Shown: piece by piece, positions 9,722 to 18,700 of the stretch
Position numbering within the stretch: the stretch's first letter is position 1
How the letters are laid out: each line of letters begins with the position of its first letter
Source of the DNA: Shewanella indica
GTDB lineage: Bacteria > Pseudomonadota > Gammaproteobacteria > Enterobacterales > Shewanellaceae
NCBI RefSeq assembly: GCF_002836975.1
Contig: NZ_NIJK01000027.1
Coordinates: 298,936 to 362,935 of the forward strand
Direction of reading: 5' to 3'
DNA: 64,000 bases
Made by a program: the position numbers and the translations under genes
Notes under the pieces: model-generated
Database searches by the model: none
Told to the model about the DNA's origin: nothing
Seen by the model: only the letters and a program-made list of their open reading frames with translations

Positions 9722-10267
9722 ATGACTCACAATATTCTGATTGCCTGCCTCTATCTCGGGGTGTTTTTCTTTCTGCAGCGAGCGCTGAAAAATGCGGTGC
9801 AAACCCTGGCGGACAAGAAACAGGTCAGCGCCGCCCGAACCAGCCTGGTGACCCGCTTTATCAGCTATCTGTTGTTCTTTGTCACTCTGTCGTTGATGGC
9901 CGTTTCTCTGGGACTCGGCTATCAGGAGGTTTCACTATTCGTGTCTTCGGCATTTGCCGTGCTGGGGGTGGCTTTGGTGGCCCAGTGGTCGATACTGAGT
10001 AACCTTACCGCCGGGGTGCTGATCTTTTTTGTGTTTCCCTACAAGGTCGGTGAGCGGATCAAAGTCGTCGACAAGGATGAGGATATTACCGGGGTATTGT
10101 TGGAAGTGGGGCTGTTTCACGTGCTTATCCGCCGCGACAACGGCGATACTGTTACCTACCCCAACAACCTGATACTGCAAAAAGCCGTGCTGAAACTGGC
10201 ACCCGGCAATGCCTCGGCACCGCAGGCACAAGAGACAGAGCCGGAGCAACTGACCAAGCAGGATTAA
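9722..10267 (+). CDS. Short MscS-family mechanosensitive channel protein
   Basis: A 181-residue membrane protein with two predicted helices (about 5-22 and 40-65) and then the MscS pore and beta domain: VALVAQWSILSNLTAGVLIFF is the pore-helix region, followed by KVGERIKVVDKDEDITGVLLEVGL and TVTYPNNLILQK. It lacks the large C-terminal vestibule of E. coli MscS (286 residues), so it is a minimal member that may gate ions or small solutes on membrane tension. It is convergent with the dienelactone hydrolase gene; the two stop codons share the sequence TTAA. Confidence 0.8.
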   Translation: MTHNILIACLYLGVFFFLQRALKNAVQTLADKKQVSAARTSLVTRFISYLLFFVTLSLMAVSLGLGYQEVSLFVSSAFAVLGVALVAQWSILSNLTAGVLIFFVFPYKVGERIKVVDKDEDITGVLLEVGLFHVLIRRDNGDTVTYPNNLILQKAVLKLAPGNASAPQAQETEPEQLTKQD

Positions 10268-11001
10268 TTGAGCCTGCGCTGAAACAGCGCCAGCGCCTGC
10301 TGATACATCTGCAACGCCAATGCCGGGTCATAACGGGGATCGCCATCCCTCATAAAGGCGTGCTGGGCATTGAGCTCCTGCCAGCTGTATAAGGTCTGGC
10401 ATTGCTCCAGCCTTTGCTGGATGAGACGGCGCCCTTCACTCGGCACATGGGGGTCCTGTTTGCCCCAGATCATCACCAACTCGGCGCGAATATCCCGGCA
10501 GCGGCTCAGAGAGTCATTCCCCGGCGCACTCGGGATAGCGCCGCTGTGAATATCTGTGGCATAGAGACAAAATGCCGCTGCTATGTCGGGGTTAAGGGCG
10601 GCGCGAAATGCCAGGTGACCGCCAATGCAGACGCCCATGGCACCAATCCGGCCGCGGCTCCAGGGCTGAGCCCGGATAAAATCCACCAACGCCTGAGTAT
10701 CATCATCGTGGGCTTCCAATGGCTTGCTCAGCTTATCGCTGTTGCCTTTGTCCTTGCCACTGTCATCATAACCAAGCACAGTGCCCGGCGGATTGAGCTC
10801 GTGGAAAATCTCCGGCACCAATACCACAAAGCCATGACCGGCCAGCATACAAGCCATGCGGCTTATAGGTGCGGTTTCCTGAAAGATTTCCGAGTAAAAA
10901 ATGATGGCGGGAAAACAACCCTCGCTATCGGGACGATAGACCCGGGTTTGCATGCTGCCGCTTGCCGTCGGCAGTTGATGAAGACTCTGTGTAACCAGCA
11001 T
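10264..11001 (-). CDS. Dienelactone hydrolase family protein
   Basis: A 245-residue alpha/beta hydrolase. The nucleophile elbow is GAMGVCIGGHLA, with Cys as the nucleophile as in dienelactone hydrolases. The acid lies in IWGKQDPHVP and the His in NAQHAFMRDGDPRYDP. The family hydrolyses cyclic lactones and related esters; the native substrate here is unknown. GGGAGGTGTC precedes the ATG. Its 3' end overlaps the stop of the convergent mscS-like gene by 3 bp. Confidence 0.88.
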   Translation of the reverse strand: MLVTQSLHQLPTASGSMQTRVYRPDSEGCFPAIIFYSEIFQETAPISRMACMLAGHGFVVLVPEIFHELNPPGTVLGYDDSGKDKGNSDKLSKPLEAHDDDTQALVDFIRAQPWSRGRIGAMGVCIGGHLAFRAALNPDIAAAFCLYATDIHSGAIPSAPGNDSLSRCRDIRAELVMIWGKQDPHVPSEGRRLIQQRLEQCQTLYSWQELNAQHAFMRDGDPRYDPALALQMYQQALALFQRRLN

Positions 11002-11090
11002 GACACCTCCCTATGAGCATCTCCCCGATGCGGTAACCTCAATCTAGCAATCGAGGAGTCGGGTGTCAGTATTTATCTTTAGGGAATTCT

Positions 11091-11187
11091 TGCAAAGGAC
11101 TAAGGCCATTTGCTACGAACCACGCCTTGCATCCAGGCCTGTAAGCCGACGCAGAGCACACATGGGACTTGTTCGCACCTTCCTTAG
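11091..11187. repeat. Dispersed intergenic element, copy C; supplies ldhA stop codon
   Basis: This 97-bp element is nearly identical to copy D; I count six differences. It runs from TGCAAAGGACTAAGGCC to GTTCGCACCTTCCTTAG. The minus-strand end CTAAGG contains the TAA stop of ldhA (11184-11186). Imperfect inverted ends (CTAAGG plus a GCGAAC-like block) and GGCCTGTAAGCC inside match copy B. Confidence 0.8.
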
Positions 11188-12173
11188 AAAAGCTCGTTAC
11201 CCGAACGCTCACCGCTGAGGAGTTTCTGTACATTGGACAGTGTGGTGTGGGCGATGGCGCCCAAGGCCTCTTCGGTCAAAAACGCCTGGTGACCGGTAAA
11301 GATCACATTGTGGCAAGCCGATAAACGCCGGAATACATCGTCCTGGATCACTTCGTTGGACTTGTCTTCAAAGAACAGCTCTTTCTCGTTCTCATACACG
11401 TCCAACCCCAACGAACCTATCTGTCCGAGCTTGAGCGCTTCCATGGCATCTATGGCGTTGAGCAAGCCGCCACGACTGGTGTTAATCACCATCATGCCCG
11501 GCTTCATCTTGGCAAAGCTGTCTGCGTTGAGCAGATGGCGGTTTTCCGCCGTCAGCGGGCAATGAAGACTGATGATATCGCTCTGTTGGTACATCTCATC
11601 CAGTGTGACATAGCGAGCCCCCAGCACCTCTACTTGCGGATTGGGATAAGGGTCAAATGCCAATACTTTACAGCCAAAGCCCAGCAAGACCTTGATGGTA
11701 GCGATACCGATTTTCCCTGTGCCGACCACGCCCACAGTCTTACCGAACATGTTGAAGCCCACCAACCCTTCGAGAGAGAAGTTGGCATCCCGGGTGCGTT
11801 GATACGCCTTATGGATCTTGCGGTTCAGGGTCAACATCAGGGCGACCGTATGTTCGGCCACAGATTCTGGAGAGTAAGCAGGGACATTGACAACATTCAT
11901 TCCCAGACGCTTGGCCGCATCCAGGTCGACATTATTAAAGCCTGCACAGCGCATGGCGATGATCCGGGTGCCGTTGGCGGCCAGTTCTGTCAGCACCTCG
12001 TCATTGAGTTCGTCGTTGACGAAGGCGCAGATCACTTCGAATCCGTAAGCCAGTTTCACTGTTTGCATGCAAAGGCGCACGTCGAAGTACTCTATTTGAG
12101 CCCCAAAGGCCTCGTTAGTACGGTTGAAATGCTGCATGTCGTAACGCTTGGCGCTGAAAAAACCTATCTTCAT
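11184..12173 (-). CDS. ldhA: D-lactate dehydrogenase (fermentative)
   Basis: A 329-residue NAD-dependent D-2-hydroxyacid dehydrogenase, the same length as E. coli LdhA and close to it throughout (RCAGFNNVDLDAAK, YQRTRDANFSLEGL). The nucleotide loop is GVVGTGKIG. Catalytic residues are Arg in NTSRGGLL, Glu in VYENEKELFFED and His in FTGHQAFLT. It reduces pyruvate to D-lactate under fermentative conditions. The stop codon lies inside dispersed repeat copy C, yet the protein ends where its homologue does. No clear Shine-Dalgarno site is seen. Confidence 0.95.
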   Translation of the reverse strand: MKIGFFSAKRYDMQHFNRTNEAFGAQIEYFDVRLCMQTVKLAYGFEVICAFVNDELNDEVLTELAANGTRIIAMRCAGFNNVDLDAAKRLGMNVVNVPAYSPESVAEHTVALMLTLNRKIHKAYQRTRDANFSLEGLVGFNMFGKTVGVVGTGKIGIATIKVLLGFGCKVLAFDPYPNPQVEVLGARYVTLDEMYQQSDIISLHCPLTAENRHLLNADSFAKMKPGMMVINTSRGGLLNAIDAMEALKLGQIGSLGLDVYENEKELFFEDKSNEVIQDDVFRRLSACHNVIFTGHQAFLTEEALGAIAHTTLSNVQKLLSGERSGNELF

Positions 12174-12286
12174 GCTGTTTATGACCCGGTAATTGGAATG
12201 ATAGCTAAAAGTGTAAGTGAATTACCTAAACTTGTCTTTGCCTGGCACAGACAATCTCACCGGAAACATGATGCAGCGCAACAAAA

Positions 12287-12341
12287 AGAAAAAAGCGGAC
12301 TCCTGACAGTCCGCTTTTTTGATGAGGGGCTCAAGCGCCCC
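12287..12341 (-). terminator. Terminator hairpins downstream of fccA
   Basis: AAAAAAGCGGAC, TCCTGACA, GTCCGCTTTTTT (12289-12320) is a strong symmetric terminator. A second small hairpin, GGGGC/GCCCC, lies at 12326-12341. They end the fccA transcript and also insulate ldhA from it. Confidence 0.85.
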
Positions 12342-12371
12342 GACTCCGTGCTATCGGAGAATTAGTTTGGC

Positions 12372-14156
12372 CTAGTGCTCTTTAGCGTACTTGGCAGCTT
12401 CAGCACCGGCGATACGACCGAAGGTTACGATATCAGAGATAGCGTTACCGCCCAGACGGTTGGCACCGTGAACACCACCGGTTGCTTCACCGGCAGCATA
12501 CATACCCTGGATCAGATGACCATCTTTGGCTTTCACTTCTGCCTTGGTATCGATCTTCACGCCACCCATGCTGTGGTGTACAGCTGGCTTAACTTCGATA
12601 GCGTAGTAAGGGGCAGTACCCAGTTCACGAGGCAGGTTAGGACGCTCGAATTGAGTGTCTTTACCAGACTTCACGAAACCGTTGTAGCTGGCGATAGTCT
12701 TGGCCAGTTCGGCACCTGGAACACCAATTTTCTTGGCCAGTTCTTCAGGGGTCTTACCTTCATCAACAATGCCCAGGTGGACATAGTTTTCAATCTTCTT
12801 CAAGCTCTTGCGAACTGAGTCATCGAACACCAGGAAGGCGCTGGCACCTTTCTGTTTCAGGATGGCCGCAGAAGCCTTGTCACGAGTAGTGATTTCGTTG
12901 ACGAAACGGTCACCTTCACGGTTAACCAGGATAGCACCGTTACCGCGTACGGCTTCAGTTACCATCACACCACCACGTGGAGACAGAGTTGGGTGAGCCT
13001 GTACCCATTCCAGATCGCGGGTATCGGCACCGGCTTGCATGGCAACATCCAGACCGTCACCGGTTGCACCTGGGTGGTTGGTAGCAGCAAAACCTTTCAG
13101 CTTAGGATCGTACTTGGCAACGCGGTCGTTGTTCTTGGCGAAACCACCGGTAGCCATAACCACGGCATCAGCCTTGATCACGTAGTAACCAGTGTACTTA
13201 CCTTCAACCAGAACGCCGGTCACTTTGCCTGAATCATCTTTCAGTACGCGTACAACGCGGCTGTTCAGACGGATATCGGTACCGCGCTTAACAGCGTTGT
13301 CCCACAATACTTGGGCAACGTGAGCACCTACACCGGCACCACCGGTTGGACGGTGACTACGGTTAACACTGGCACCACCCATACGACCTACATCAGTCAT
13401 ATCGGCGCCCATAGAAGTCAACCAGTCGATAGAATCGGAAGAGTTGTTGGCCAGAACTTTAACCAGCTCAGGATCGTTGATGTTACGGCCACCTTTCATG
13501 GTGTCCTCAATCATGATCTCTTTCTTGTCTTTAATACCCAGAGCCGCTTGAGGCTTGGTTTCAGCAGCGTTCATACCGCCGGCAGCCAGCTTGGTGTTAC
13601 CACCAGGGATAGGCTCTTTTTCCAGCAGAATGACTTTGGCGCCATTGTCGCGAGCAGATACTGCGGCGGCCAAACCGGCACCACCAGAACCTATGATAAC
13701 CACGTCAGTGGTTTCACGAGGACCGGCTGCGATAGCTTTGTCTTGAGCATCTTTCTGCACATCGATAGGAACGAACTTACGCTCCCACTTGCCGCCGAAT
13801 GGCATATCGAAGCCGAAGCTGTGGCAAGCATCACAGTAAGCAACTGATTTTTCATGGCCTTTGTGGCAAGAAGTACAAGCGATTTCACCGATCAGGTGAG
13901 ACTTGTGTGGAGAAATCTTCAGATCTTTTTCACCGGCAGCGATCTCATTCAGATCACCGTGGCAGCTAACGCACTGAGCGTTCTCATGGGTCAGGTTGTC
14001 ATCGGTTGGGCCTTTCTCGGAAACGTGGCAAGTATCGCAACCGCCCATCTCACCATGAAAATCCGCCAATACATCTGCGCCGGCATAAGCTGTACCGGCC
14101 ATCATGCCGGAAATCAGAGCAGCCAGTGCTGTTTTTTTAAGTGCTCCCGTGAACAT
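12372..14156 (-). CDS. fccA: Periplasmic fumarate reductase, flavocytochrome c3
   Basis: A 594-residue exported tetraheme flavoprotein that reduces fumarate to succinate in the periplasm during anaerobic respiration, taking electrons from CymA, and acts as an electron hub in Shewanella. The signal peptide ends near AYA-GAD. Four heme motifs follow: CDTCH, CVSCH, CTSCH and CDACH (roughly residues 35-115). The FAD domain begins [15 protein letters not shown] and ends [32 protein letters not shown] precedes this ATG; a frame six codons longer is less likely. An FNR-type box lies about 230 bp upstream. Length and organisation match known FccA. Confidence 0.96.
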   Translation of the reverse strand: MFTGALKKTALAALISGMMAGTAYAGADVLADFHGEMGGCDTCHVSEKGPTDDNLTHENAQCVSCHGDLNEIAAGEKDLKISPHKSHLIGEIACTSCHKGHEKSVAYCDACHSFGFDMPFGGKWERKFVPIDVQKDAQDKAIAAGPRETTDVVIIGSGGAGLAAAVSARDNGAKVILLEKEPIPGGNTKLAAGGMNAAETKPQAALGIKDKKEIMIEDTMKGGRNINDPELVKVLANNSSDSIDWLTSMGADMTDVGRMGGASVNRSHRPTGGAGVGAHVAQVLWDNAVKRGTDIRLNSRVVRVLKDDSGKVTGVLVEGKYTGYYVIKADAVVMATGGFAKNNDRVAKYDPKLKGFAATNHPGATGDGLDVAMQAGADTRDLEWVQAHPTLSPRGGVMVTEAVRGNGAILVNREGDRFVNEITTRDKASAAILKQKGASAFLVFDDSVRKSLKKIENYVHLGIVDEGKTPEELAKKIGVPGAELAKTIASYNGFVKSGKDTQFERPNLPRELGTAPYYAIEVKPAVHHSMGGVKIDTKAEVKAKDGHLIQGMYAAGEATGGVHGANRLGGNAISDIVTFGRIAGAEAAKYAKEH

Positions 14157-14553
14157 AAAGTGTTCCTCCACCATATTATTTCACATACTCATATATAGCT
14201 ATTTCGTACTACAGTACTTTTTAGTTTTTTATACCAATTACCAAGGCTGTAGCACGTCATATCTCCCACGGCAGAAGATATCACTACCCCTTTAGTCATA
14301 TATTTAACTGAGTCACAAAAAGTTTCCTGCTGCAGACTGCTATCCGCATTTCTGTGCACTTTTGCAGATTAGCTGGTCACATATTGATACAAATCACGGC
14401 CAGCGTACCGTATAACTGACGAAGTTAACGTTTTGATGTTCTGTATTTCCATGTGAGAAGACTCGACAAATACAAGATCAAGCATAGTCGCCAATCAGTG
14501 AATACTGCTAAGCTAACGAAAAATTTGTACTCTGGATCACAAATATCATCGCC
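14157..14553. other. Divergent intergenic region between fccA and the 14554 operon
   Basis: A 397-bp AT-rich region between divergent genes. It holds the fccA ribosome site, an FNR/EtrA-like palindrome at 14384-14397, and no convincing ORF. A short frame at 14453 lacks a ribosome site and conserved features. Confidence 0.6.
14384..14397. promoter_or_regulatory. Candidate FNR/EtrA binding site
   Basis: TTGAT-ACAA-ATCAC matches the FNR consensus TTGATnnnnATCAA in 9 of 10 fixed positions. It lies between the divergent fccA and 14554 genes. EtrA control of anaerobic respiration genes in Shewanella makes the site plausible, but its distance from either start (about 230 and 157 bp) leaves the regulated gene undecided. 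Confidence 0.5.
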
Positions 14554-14964
14554 ATGGCAAAAACACAGATGTCAGAAAAGCAGTTTTGGCTACAACGCCT
14601 TTGTAAGACCAGCCTCAGAGCCCTGCACATTTTGGGAATAGTCGGTGCCGGTGGCGGTATTTTGCTGTCGGTCCCCAGAGAAAGCTGGCAGCTCTATTGG
14701 ATCATGGCCATGGCCAGCGGCAGTTGCCTGATGCTGTGGGAGATAGTCCGGGATTGGCGCTGGCTTATTCAACTAAAAGGGGTGTTGACCCTGATGAAGC
14801 TGCTGCTAATCCTGTTGTTTATTCCCCTGGCAGCCTACAAGAGTGAGTTACTTGTGACTGTGGTTTTACTTTCGGTCATAATGTCACACGGGCCTGCGGG
14901 CTTGCGGCATTACTCTATAGTTCATAGACGCAGAATCGACAGTCGCAAGGAGATCAAAGGATGA
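14554..14964 (+). CDS. Hypothetical four-helix membrane protein
   Basis: A 136-residue protein I cannot place in a family. It has four hydrophobic segments (about residues 22-42, 47-63, 77-95 and 100-118) and a basic C-terminal tail, HRRRIDSRKEIKG. Its last 4 bp overlap the next ORF as ATGA, so translation is probably coupled with the methyltransferase. The start is uncertain: ATG at 14554 and 14569 both lack a good ribosome site. It is probably an inner-membrane protein. Confidence 0.6.
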   Translation: MAKTQMSEKQFWLQRLCKTSLRALHILGIVGAGGGILLSVPRESWQLYWIMAMASGSCLMLWEIVRDWRWLIQLKGVLTLMKLLLILLFIPLAAYKSELLVTVVLLSVIMSHGPAGLRHYSIVHRRRIDSRKEIKG

Positions 14965-15479
14965 ATACCGCAGAACTGATCACCGCCTTTGACCGGCACA
15001 CTGAGATAACACCTGAGCTCAGAGTGCTGGACCTGGCCTGCGGCTCAGGGCGCAACGGTCATTGGTTTGCCAAACAGGGTGCCGAGGTCACCTTCATCGA
15101 CCGCAACCCCGAGAGCTTCGATGAGCTCTGGCGCCAGTTTCCTCACTGCCAATACCTGGAATGGAACCTCGAGCAGGGTGACAAGCCCGATCTGCGCCCT
15201 TTCGACGTGGTATTGGTGTTCAACTATTTACATCGTCCTTCGCTGCCCTGGATTGCCAAACAACTCAAGCCTGGAGGCCTGCTGTTTTACGAAACCTTTA
15301 CTCGAGAACAGGCCAAGTTCGGCCGTCCCAGCAACCCGGACTTTTTACTGAATGAGGGTGAGCTACAACACAGATTTGCCAAATTCGAGACTTTACATTA
15401 CTTTGAAGGCCATATGCCCGGCGGAGAAACGGGAATGCTGCAAGCCAAGGCGCAATTGATTGCCAGAGCCGTCCGCTGA
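14961..15479 (+). CDS. Class I SAM-dependent methyltransferase
   Basis: A 172-residue small methyltransferase. Motif I is VLDLACGSGRNGHWFA, the acidic end of strand 2 is VTFIDRNP, and motif IV is FDVVLVFNYLHRP, where NYLH resembles the N/DPPY-like position of TehB and UbiG-type enzymes. KPGGLLFYETF is the post-IV strand. CAAGGAGATCAAAGG precedes ATG, and the gene overlaps the previous one by 4 bp. The substrate is unknown; tellurite-resistance TehB-like and small-metabolite methyltransferases are both possible. Confidence 0.85.
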   Translation: MNTAELITAFDRHTEITPELRVLDLACGSGRNGHWFAKQGAEVTFIDRNPESFDELWRQFPHCQYLEWNLEQGDKPDLRPFDVVLVFNYLHRPSLPWIAKQLKPGGLLFYETFTREQAKFGRPSNPDFLLNEGELQHRFAKFETLHYFEGHMPGGETGMLQAKAQLIARAVR

Positions 15480-15512
15480 TCCGCCTTTATTCAGCTGTAT
15501 CAAGGACCTTTA

Positions 15513-15803
15513 ATGTTTCCCTATCCCGAGCAGTATCGGCTTGCCCTGCCCCCGCTGATCACCGCCTTTATGGTGCTCTGGTCACTGTTGACCCGGCCTC
15601 TGCTGGGAGATGCCAGCCCATTCGCCCTTTATCCCTTGTTGCTACTGTTTCCCCTGGTGCTGGGGCTGCACCTGCACCTTATCTGGCAAGCCGCCGGCTT
15701 ACGTCGCCTGGATCAGGCTTTTTACGCTTTGGTACACGGCATTCTGGCTTTCGTGGTCTGGACCTTTTGCATTATGCATGTGGGCGGTCACAGCTTCTCC
15801 TAA
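15513..15803 (+). CDS. Hypothetical small membrane protein
   Basis: A 96-residue protein with three hydrophobic helices (about 10-28, 36-58 and 68-90) and no recognised domain. A His sits near helix 2 (LGLHLHLIW), with more toward the C-terminus (HVGGHSFS). AGGA lies before ATG and the gap to the methyltransferase is 33 bp, so it is probably the third gene of that operon. A terminator follows. Confidence 0.6.
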   Translation: MFPYPEQYRLALPPLITAFMVLWSLLTRPLLGDASPFALYPLLLLFPLVLGLHLHLIWQAAGLRRLDQAFYALVHGILAFVVWTFCIMHVGGHSFS

Positions 15804-15819
15804 GCTTGCAGATGAATAA

Positions 15820-15850
15820 AAAGGGGCGCGGTTAATACCGTGCCCCTTTA
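15820..15850. terminator. Bidirectional terminator
   Basis: AAAGGGGC, GCGG-TTAATA-CCGT, GCCCCTTT forms a long stem between the convergent 15803 and 15867 genes. Confidence 0.8.
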
Positions 15851-15866
15851 GCTTGGAAAGGGAGGG

Positions 15867-15989
15867 TTATTTGTCCTTCGGGTCGAGCAACCTTGATTCT
15901 TCGGACGCAAGAACCAAGTTTAAAAACAGGTAGTACACCAATACAAAAGCGCTCAGTGAACCGACCAAATAGAGAGTTACCTGCAACAT
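15867..15989 (-). CDS. Very small single-pass membrane protein (40 aa)
   Basis: A 40-residue ORF starting MLQVTLYLVGSL. A single hydrophobic helix (about residues 4-27) is followed by a short charged tail, EESRLLDPKDK. It is called real because GGAGGCCATC gives a strong ribosome site, it follows the 63-residue gene by 18 bp, and a terminator lies just after the stop. I do not recognise the family. It may assist or modulate a membrane complex, but nothing in the sequence says which. Confidence 0.6.
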   Translation of the reverse strand: MLQVTLYLVGSLSAFVLVYYLFLNLVLASEESRLLDPKDK

Positions 15990-16007
15990 GATGGCCTCCA
16001 TTGATGG

Positions 16008-16199
16008 TTATAGATTGATGGACTCATCGGGGATCTTGTAAATCACACACTCTGGATACGGCTCACACAGAGATGGCGTATTGACTTCATCCTTGCCCTT
16101 GGTGGGTGTCGACGCCAGCAGTAGCGGTAAAGCAAACAGAGTAGAAAGCAAGGCAAACCCAATCGCATTTTTCACAAACTGATTCAAACTTTTCATCAT
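16008..16199 (-). CDS. Small exported or membrane-anchored protein (63 aa)
   Basis: A 63-residue protein with an N-terminal hydrophobic segment (about 10-29, signal peptide or anchor) and a short polar tail holding two Cys (LCEPYPECVIYK), possibly a disulfide in the periplasm. CAGGAGAAAAG precedes two adjacent ATGs, so the start is 16199 or 16196. It lies downstream of the CadC-like regulator with a 184-bp gap and upstream of the 40-residue gene. The family is not recognised. Confidence 0.6.
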   Translation of the reverse strand: MMKSLNQFVKNAIGFALLSTLFALPLLLASTPTKGKDEVNTPSLCEPYPECVIYKIPDESINL

Positions 16200-16383
16200 C
16201 TTTTCTCCTGCTGGGAAGGGGTGGGCGCAAGCTGCGCCCGAGATTGCTTTAACCGTTTAGCTCGGTACTCAGGGTAAAAACCAAGCGCTTTGGTGGTCAG
16301 GCAATCAAACTTGTCCCTAAAGCTATCTCAGGCAGAGAAAAGCACCATAATGAAAAGGTGACGGAAAGGTGATGTCTTATAAA

Positions 16384-18492
16384 TCAGTTAATTACTTCAA
16401 CTATATCGGTATTGGCAGGCCCCAGTAACGCCAGCGATATCTGGCCGTCATCTGTCACTGACAGCAATCTTGGGGAAACTTTCTCCATCGGAATGTCGCG
16501 CTCCTCTCTCTTACCTGTATGGAGATCTATCTTGAGGATGCCCATAGCATTGTCGTTGGGCCGCAGCAACCAGAGTGCCTCGGAAGCCAGTTGCCAACTG
16601 CTGCCGAAGTGAGGAGTATATTGGTCATAAAAGAGTTCTTCGACGCCCTGCTTCAGGCGCCAAATCCCTTTCTTGTACAGGCGGGTAAAATAAAGAGTAC
16701 CGTCGGCGGCGTATTTGGCAGAAAAGCCATCTGTCAGTAAGGATTGCTGCTCACCACTGTCCAACAGCAGGCTGTTTATCTGCCAGCGACCATCAACACT
16801 AACCGCTGCCAGCAATTCATTACTGCTGCGCCCCCAGCTGACATTCCGGACATTGCCCAGTTGAGGGAAAAACTTGAGTTCACCGTTTTCAGGGTTAAGG
16901 ACAAACACCTGTTGGTTGAGACTACCGGCAACCAGCTTGTCGTCGGCTGAATAACTGAGTTCATCTATATGGGAAAAAGTGCTCAGGCGACTCAGCTGTT
17001 TCTCGGTGCCCTGTTCATCCCGACGCCATAGTTGTGGCAAGCCGCTGCGATTGGAAACAAAGATCAACTCCTTGCCATCGTGGCGCAAGGTACCGGCGGT
17101 ATCACGGCGACTGGACGCCACAAAGCGCTGCGGCTTGGAAGCCTCATCGAAGGGCGAGGACCAGAACCAGATCTCCTCTTCAAACAGTTCGCCGACAACT
17201 GCCGCCATGCGTCCACCACTATTGGCCGAGGGAGAATTGATTTCCTGCAACACACTCGTCAGCCGGGTTAACTTGCGGGGTTTGAGTTGCAAACGGTGAA
17301 GTTGCCCCTCCTCACCTCTGTATACCAAGGCGTTGCCGCCTTTATCCCAGGCGATACTACGCAGTGGATACCCCACCCGCTGCAGGTTTTGCCAATCACC
17401 GGATTCAATATCAAAGAGTAAGATCTGAGTATCAAACCAGTTGATACTGCGCAGCACCGCCAGACTGTGACCGTCGGGAGACAAAGCCAGCGCATAGTCG
17501 CCGCGCCCCACCACATGAGGTTGACTCAACTGCTGACGCCGGCCATCGCTGAGGCTGAGCAGAAAAATGCGTTTGAAGCCTTCGACCCCATCGGCATCGA
17601 CATAAAACAGCGAGCGGTTCGATGGGCTCCAGGCGATGCTGGTAGACTGTGTCGTCTGATGACACTGGCTGACTATGCGGCTGCGCATCCCTTCGTCAGT
17701 CAGCTCTGTCAACATGATACGGCAGCCCTGAGTTTCACTGAACGCCAAATAAGCCAAGGCCTTGCCATCGTGGCGCCAGGCCGGGTAGCGCAGACTGTAA
17801 TCACCCACAACAGGAATGGTTTTGATGACCCTGTCGCCGAGTGACATCAGCTCAATATGCCATTTATCGGCGTTCAGTTCCCGATAGGAAAACGCCAGCA
17901 TACTGCCATCGGGGGACAGACTGGGGTCCACCTCCTGACCATTGAGTGAAGTCAGTGGAGTCAGACGCCGGATGGCCACATCGGTCAACTCAAGCTGGGG
18001 GTTTTCCTGGGCCGGTGCCAGATAGAGCCAACTGGCGATACCCGCTGCCAGCACTCCGAAGGCGCCGCCCCAATAGCCCCACTTGCTGCCGCCTGCTGCT
18101 ATCTTTTGCTCAGTCTCGGCACCTATCGGTTTTATTGGCAAAAGTTCGTCCGGCGAATCGTCATTGAGTGTCGTTTCACGCACTTTCGCTATTAGTACAT
18201 AGCCCTGTTTGGGCACAGTCTTGATAAAACGTGGCGCTCTGGGATTATCCTGCAGATGCTGGCGCAGCAAACCGATAATGCGGTTGATGGCGTTATCCGT
18301 GATAATACCGCCGTGCCAAACCTCCTGGATCAACATCTCTCGGGTCACCAAGGTGTTGGCATGATGGATAAGACACAGCAATACCTGCATCACCCTGAGT
18401 TCGAGCCGTACTTGAGCCTCTTCGCGGCTCAACGTACTCATCTGAGGGTCAACCAACCAATCTTCCAACAGGTAACCTGAACGCCTTCCCAT
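16384..18492 (-). CDS. CadC-like membrane transcriptional regulator with WD40-like (TolB-type) sensor
   Basis: A protein of about 702 residues. The N-terminal winged helix of the OmpR/CadC type (about residues 10-105: REMLIQEVWHGGIITDNAINR, FIKTVPKQGYVL) is followed by one transmembrane helix (about 140-160) and a large periplasmic PD40/TolB-like beta-propeller with repeats such as DPSLSPDGSMLAFSY and LALSPDGHSLAVL. It should bind DNA from the membrane and respond to periplasmic conditions. ATG at 18492 or TTG at 18513 could start it; neither has a good ribosome site. Targets are unknown; the two small membrane genes just downstream are candidates. Confidence 0.85.
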   Translation of the reverse strand: MGRRSGYLLEDWLVDPQMSTLSREEAQVRLELRVMQVLLCLIHHANTLVTREMLIQEVWHGGIITDNAINRIIGLLRQHLQDNPRAPRFIKTVPKQGYVLIAKVRETTLNDDSPDELLPIKPIGAETEQKIAAGGSKWGYWGGAFGVLAAGIASWLYLAPAQENPQLELTDVAIRRLTPLTSLNGQEVDPSLSPDGSMLAFSYRELNADKWHIELMSLGDRVIKTIPVVGDYSLRYPAWRHDGKALAYLAFSETQGCRIMLTELTDEGMRSRIVSQCHQTTQSTSIAWSPSNRSLFYVDADGVEGFKRIFLLSLSDGRRQQLSQPHVVGRGDYALALSPDGHSLAVLRSINWFDTQILLFDIESGDWQNLQRVGYPLRSIAWDKGGNALVYRGEEGQLHRLQLKPRKLTRLTSVLQEINSPSANSGGRMAAVVGELFEEEIWFWSSPFDEASKPQRFVASSRRDTAGTLRHDGKELIFVSNRSGLPQLWRRDEQGTEKQLSRLSTFSHIDELSYSADDKLVAGSLNQQVFVLNPENGELKFFPQLGNVRNVSWGRSSNELLAAVSVDGRWQINSLLLDSGEQQSLLTDGFSAKYAADGTLYFTRLYKKGIWRLKQGVEELFYDQYTPHFGSSWQLASEALWLLRPNDNAMGILKIDLHTGKREERDIPMEKVSPRLLSVTDDGQISLALLGPANTDIVEVIN

Positions 18493-18582
18493 ACCAATCC
18501 ATTTCCAATTCAAACACTAAGATACTAATTGCCGCGGTTGTAAAAGAGAAGTAAAGCACTCAAATTAACCCAGGTAAGATAT

Positions 18583-18635
18583 GGACAAGCCCCATGATGC
18601 TCTGCGTTGGCTTACGCGCCTGGATGCAACAACGC
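18583..18635. repeat. Dispersed intergenic element, diverged copy E (reverse orientation)
   Basis: GGACAAGCCCCATGATGCTCT, then GCGTTGGCTTACGCGCCTGGATGCAA, aligns with the reverse complement of copies C and D over about 50 bp. The ends are lost. It lies between the divergent CadC-like and rluA genes. Confidence 0.55.
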
Positions 18636-18700
18636 CCAAGAGCTTGTATCTGCCGACAGCCGCGGTTATCTTTGCCGTCCATTTTCATTGAGGCCATGAC

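Noticed and set aside
9629..9802. Longer N-terminus for the spermidine-synthase-like protein
   Set aside because: It would overlap the divergent mscS-like gene by about 80 bp and adds sequence unlike the family.
14453..14641. Short plus-strand ORF overlapping the fccA divergent region
   Set aside because: It has no ribosome site, overlaps the better-supported 14554 gene in another frame, and shows no protein features.
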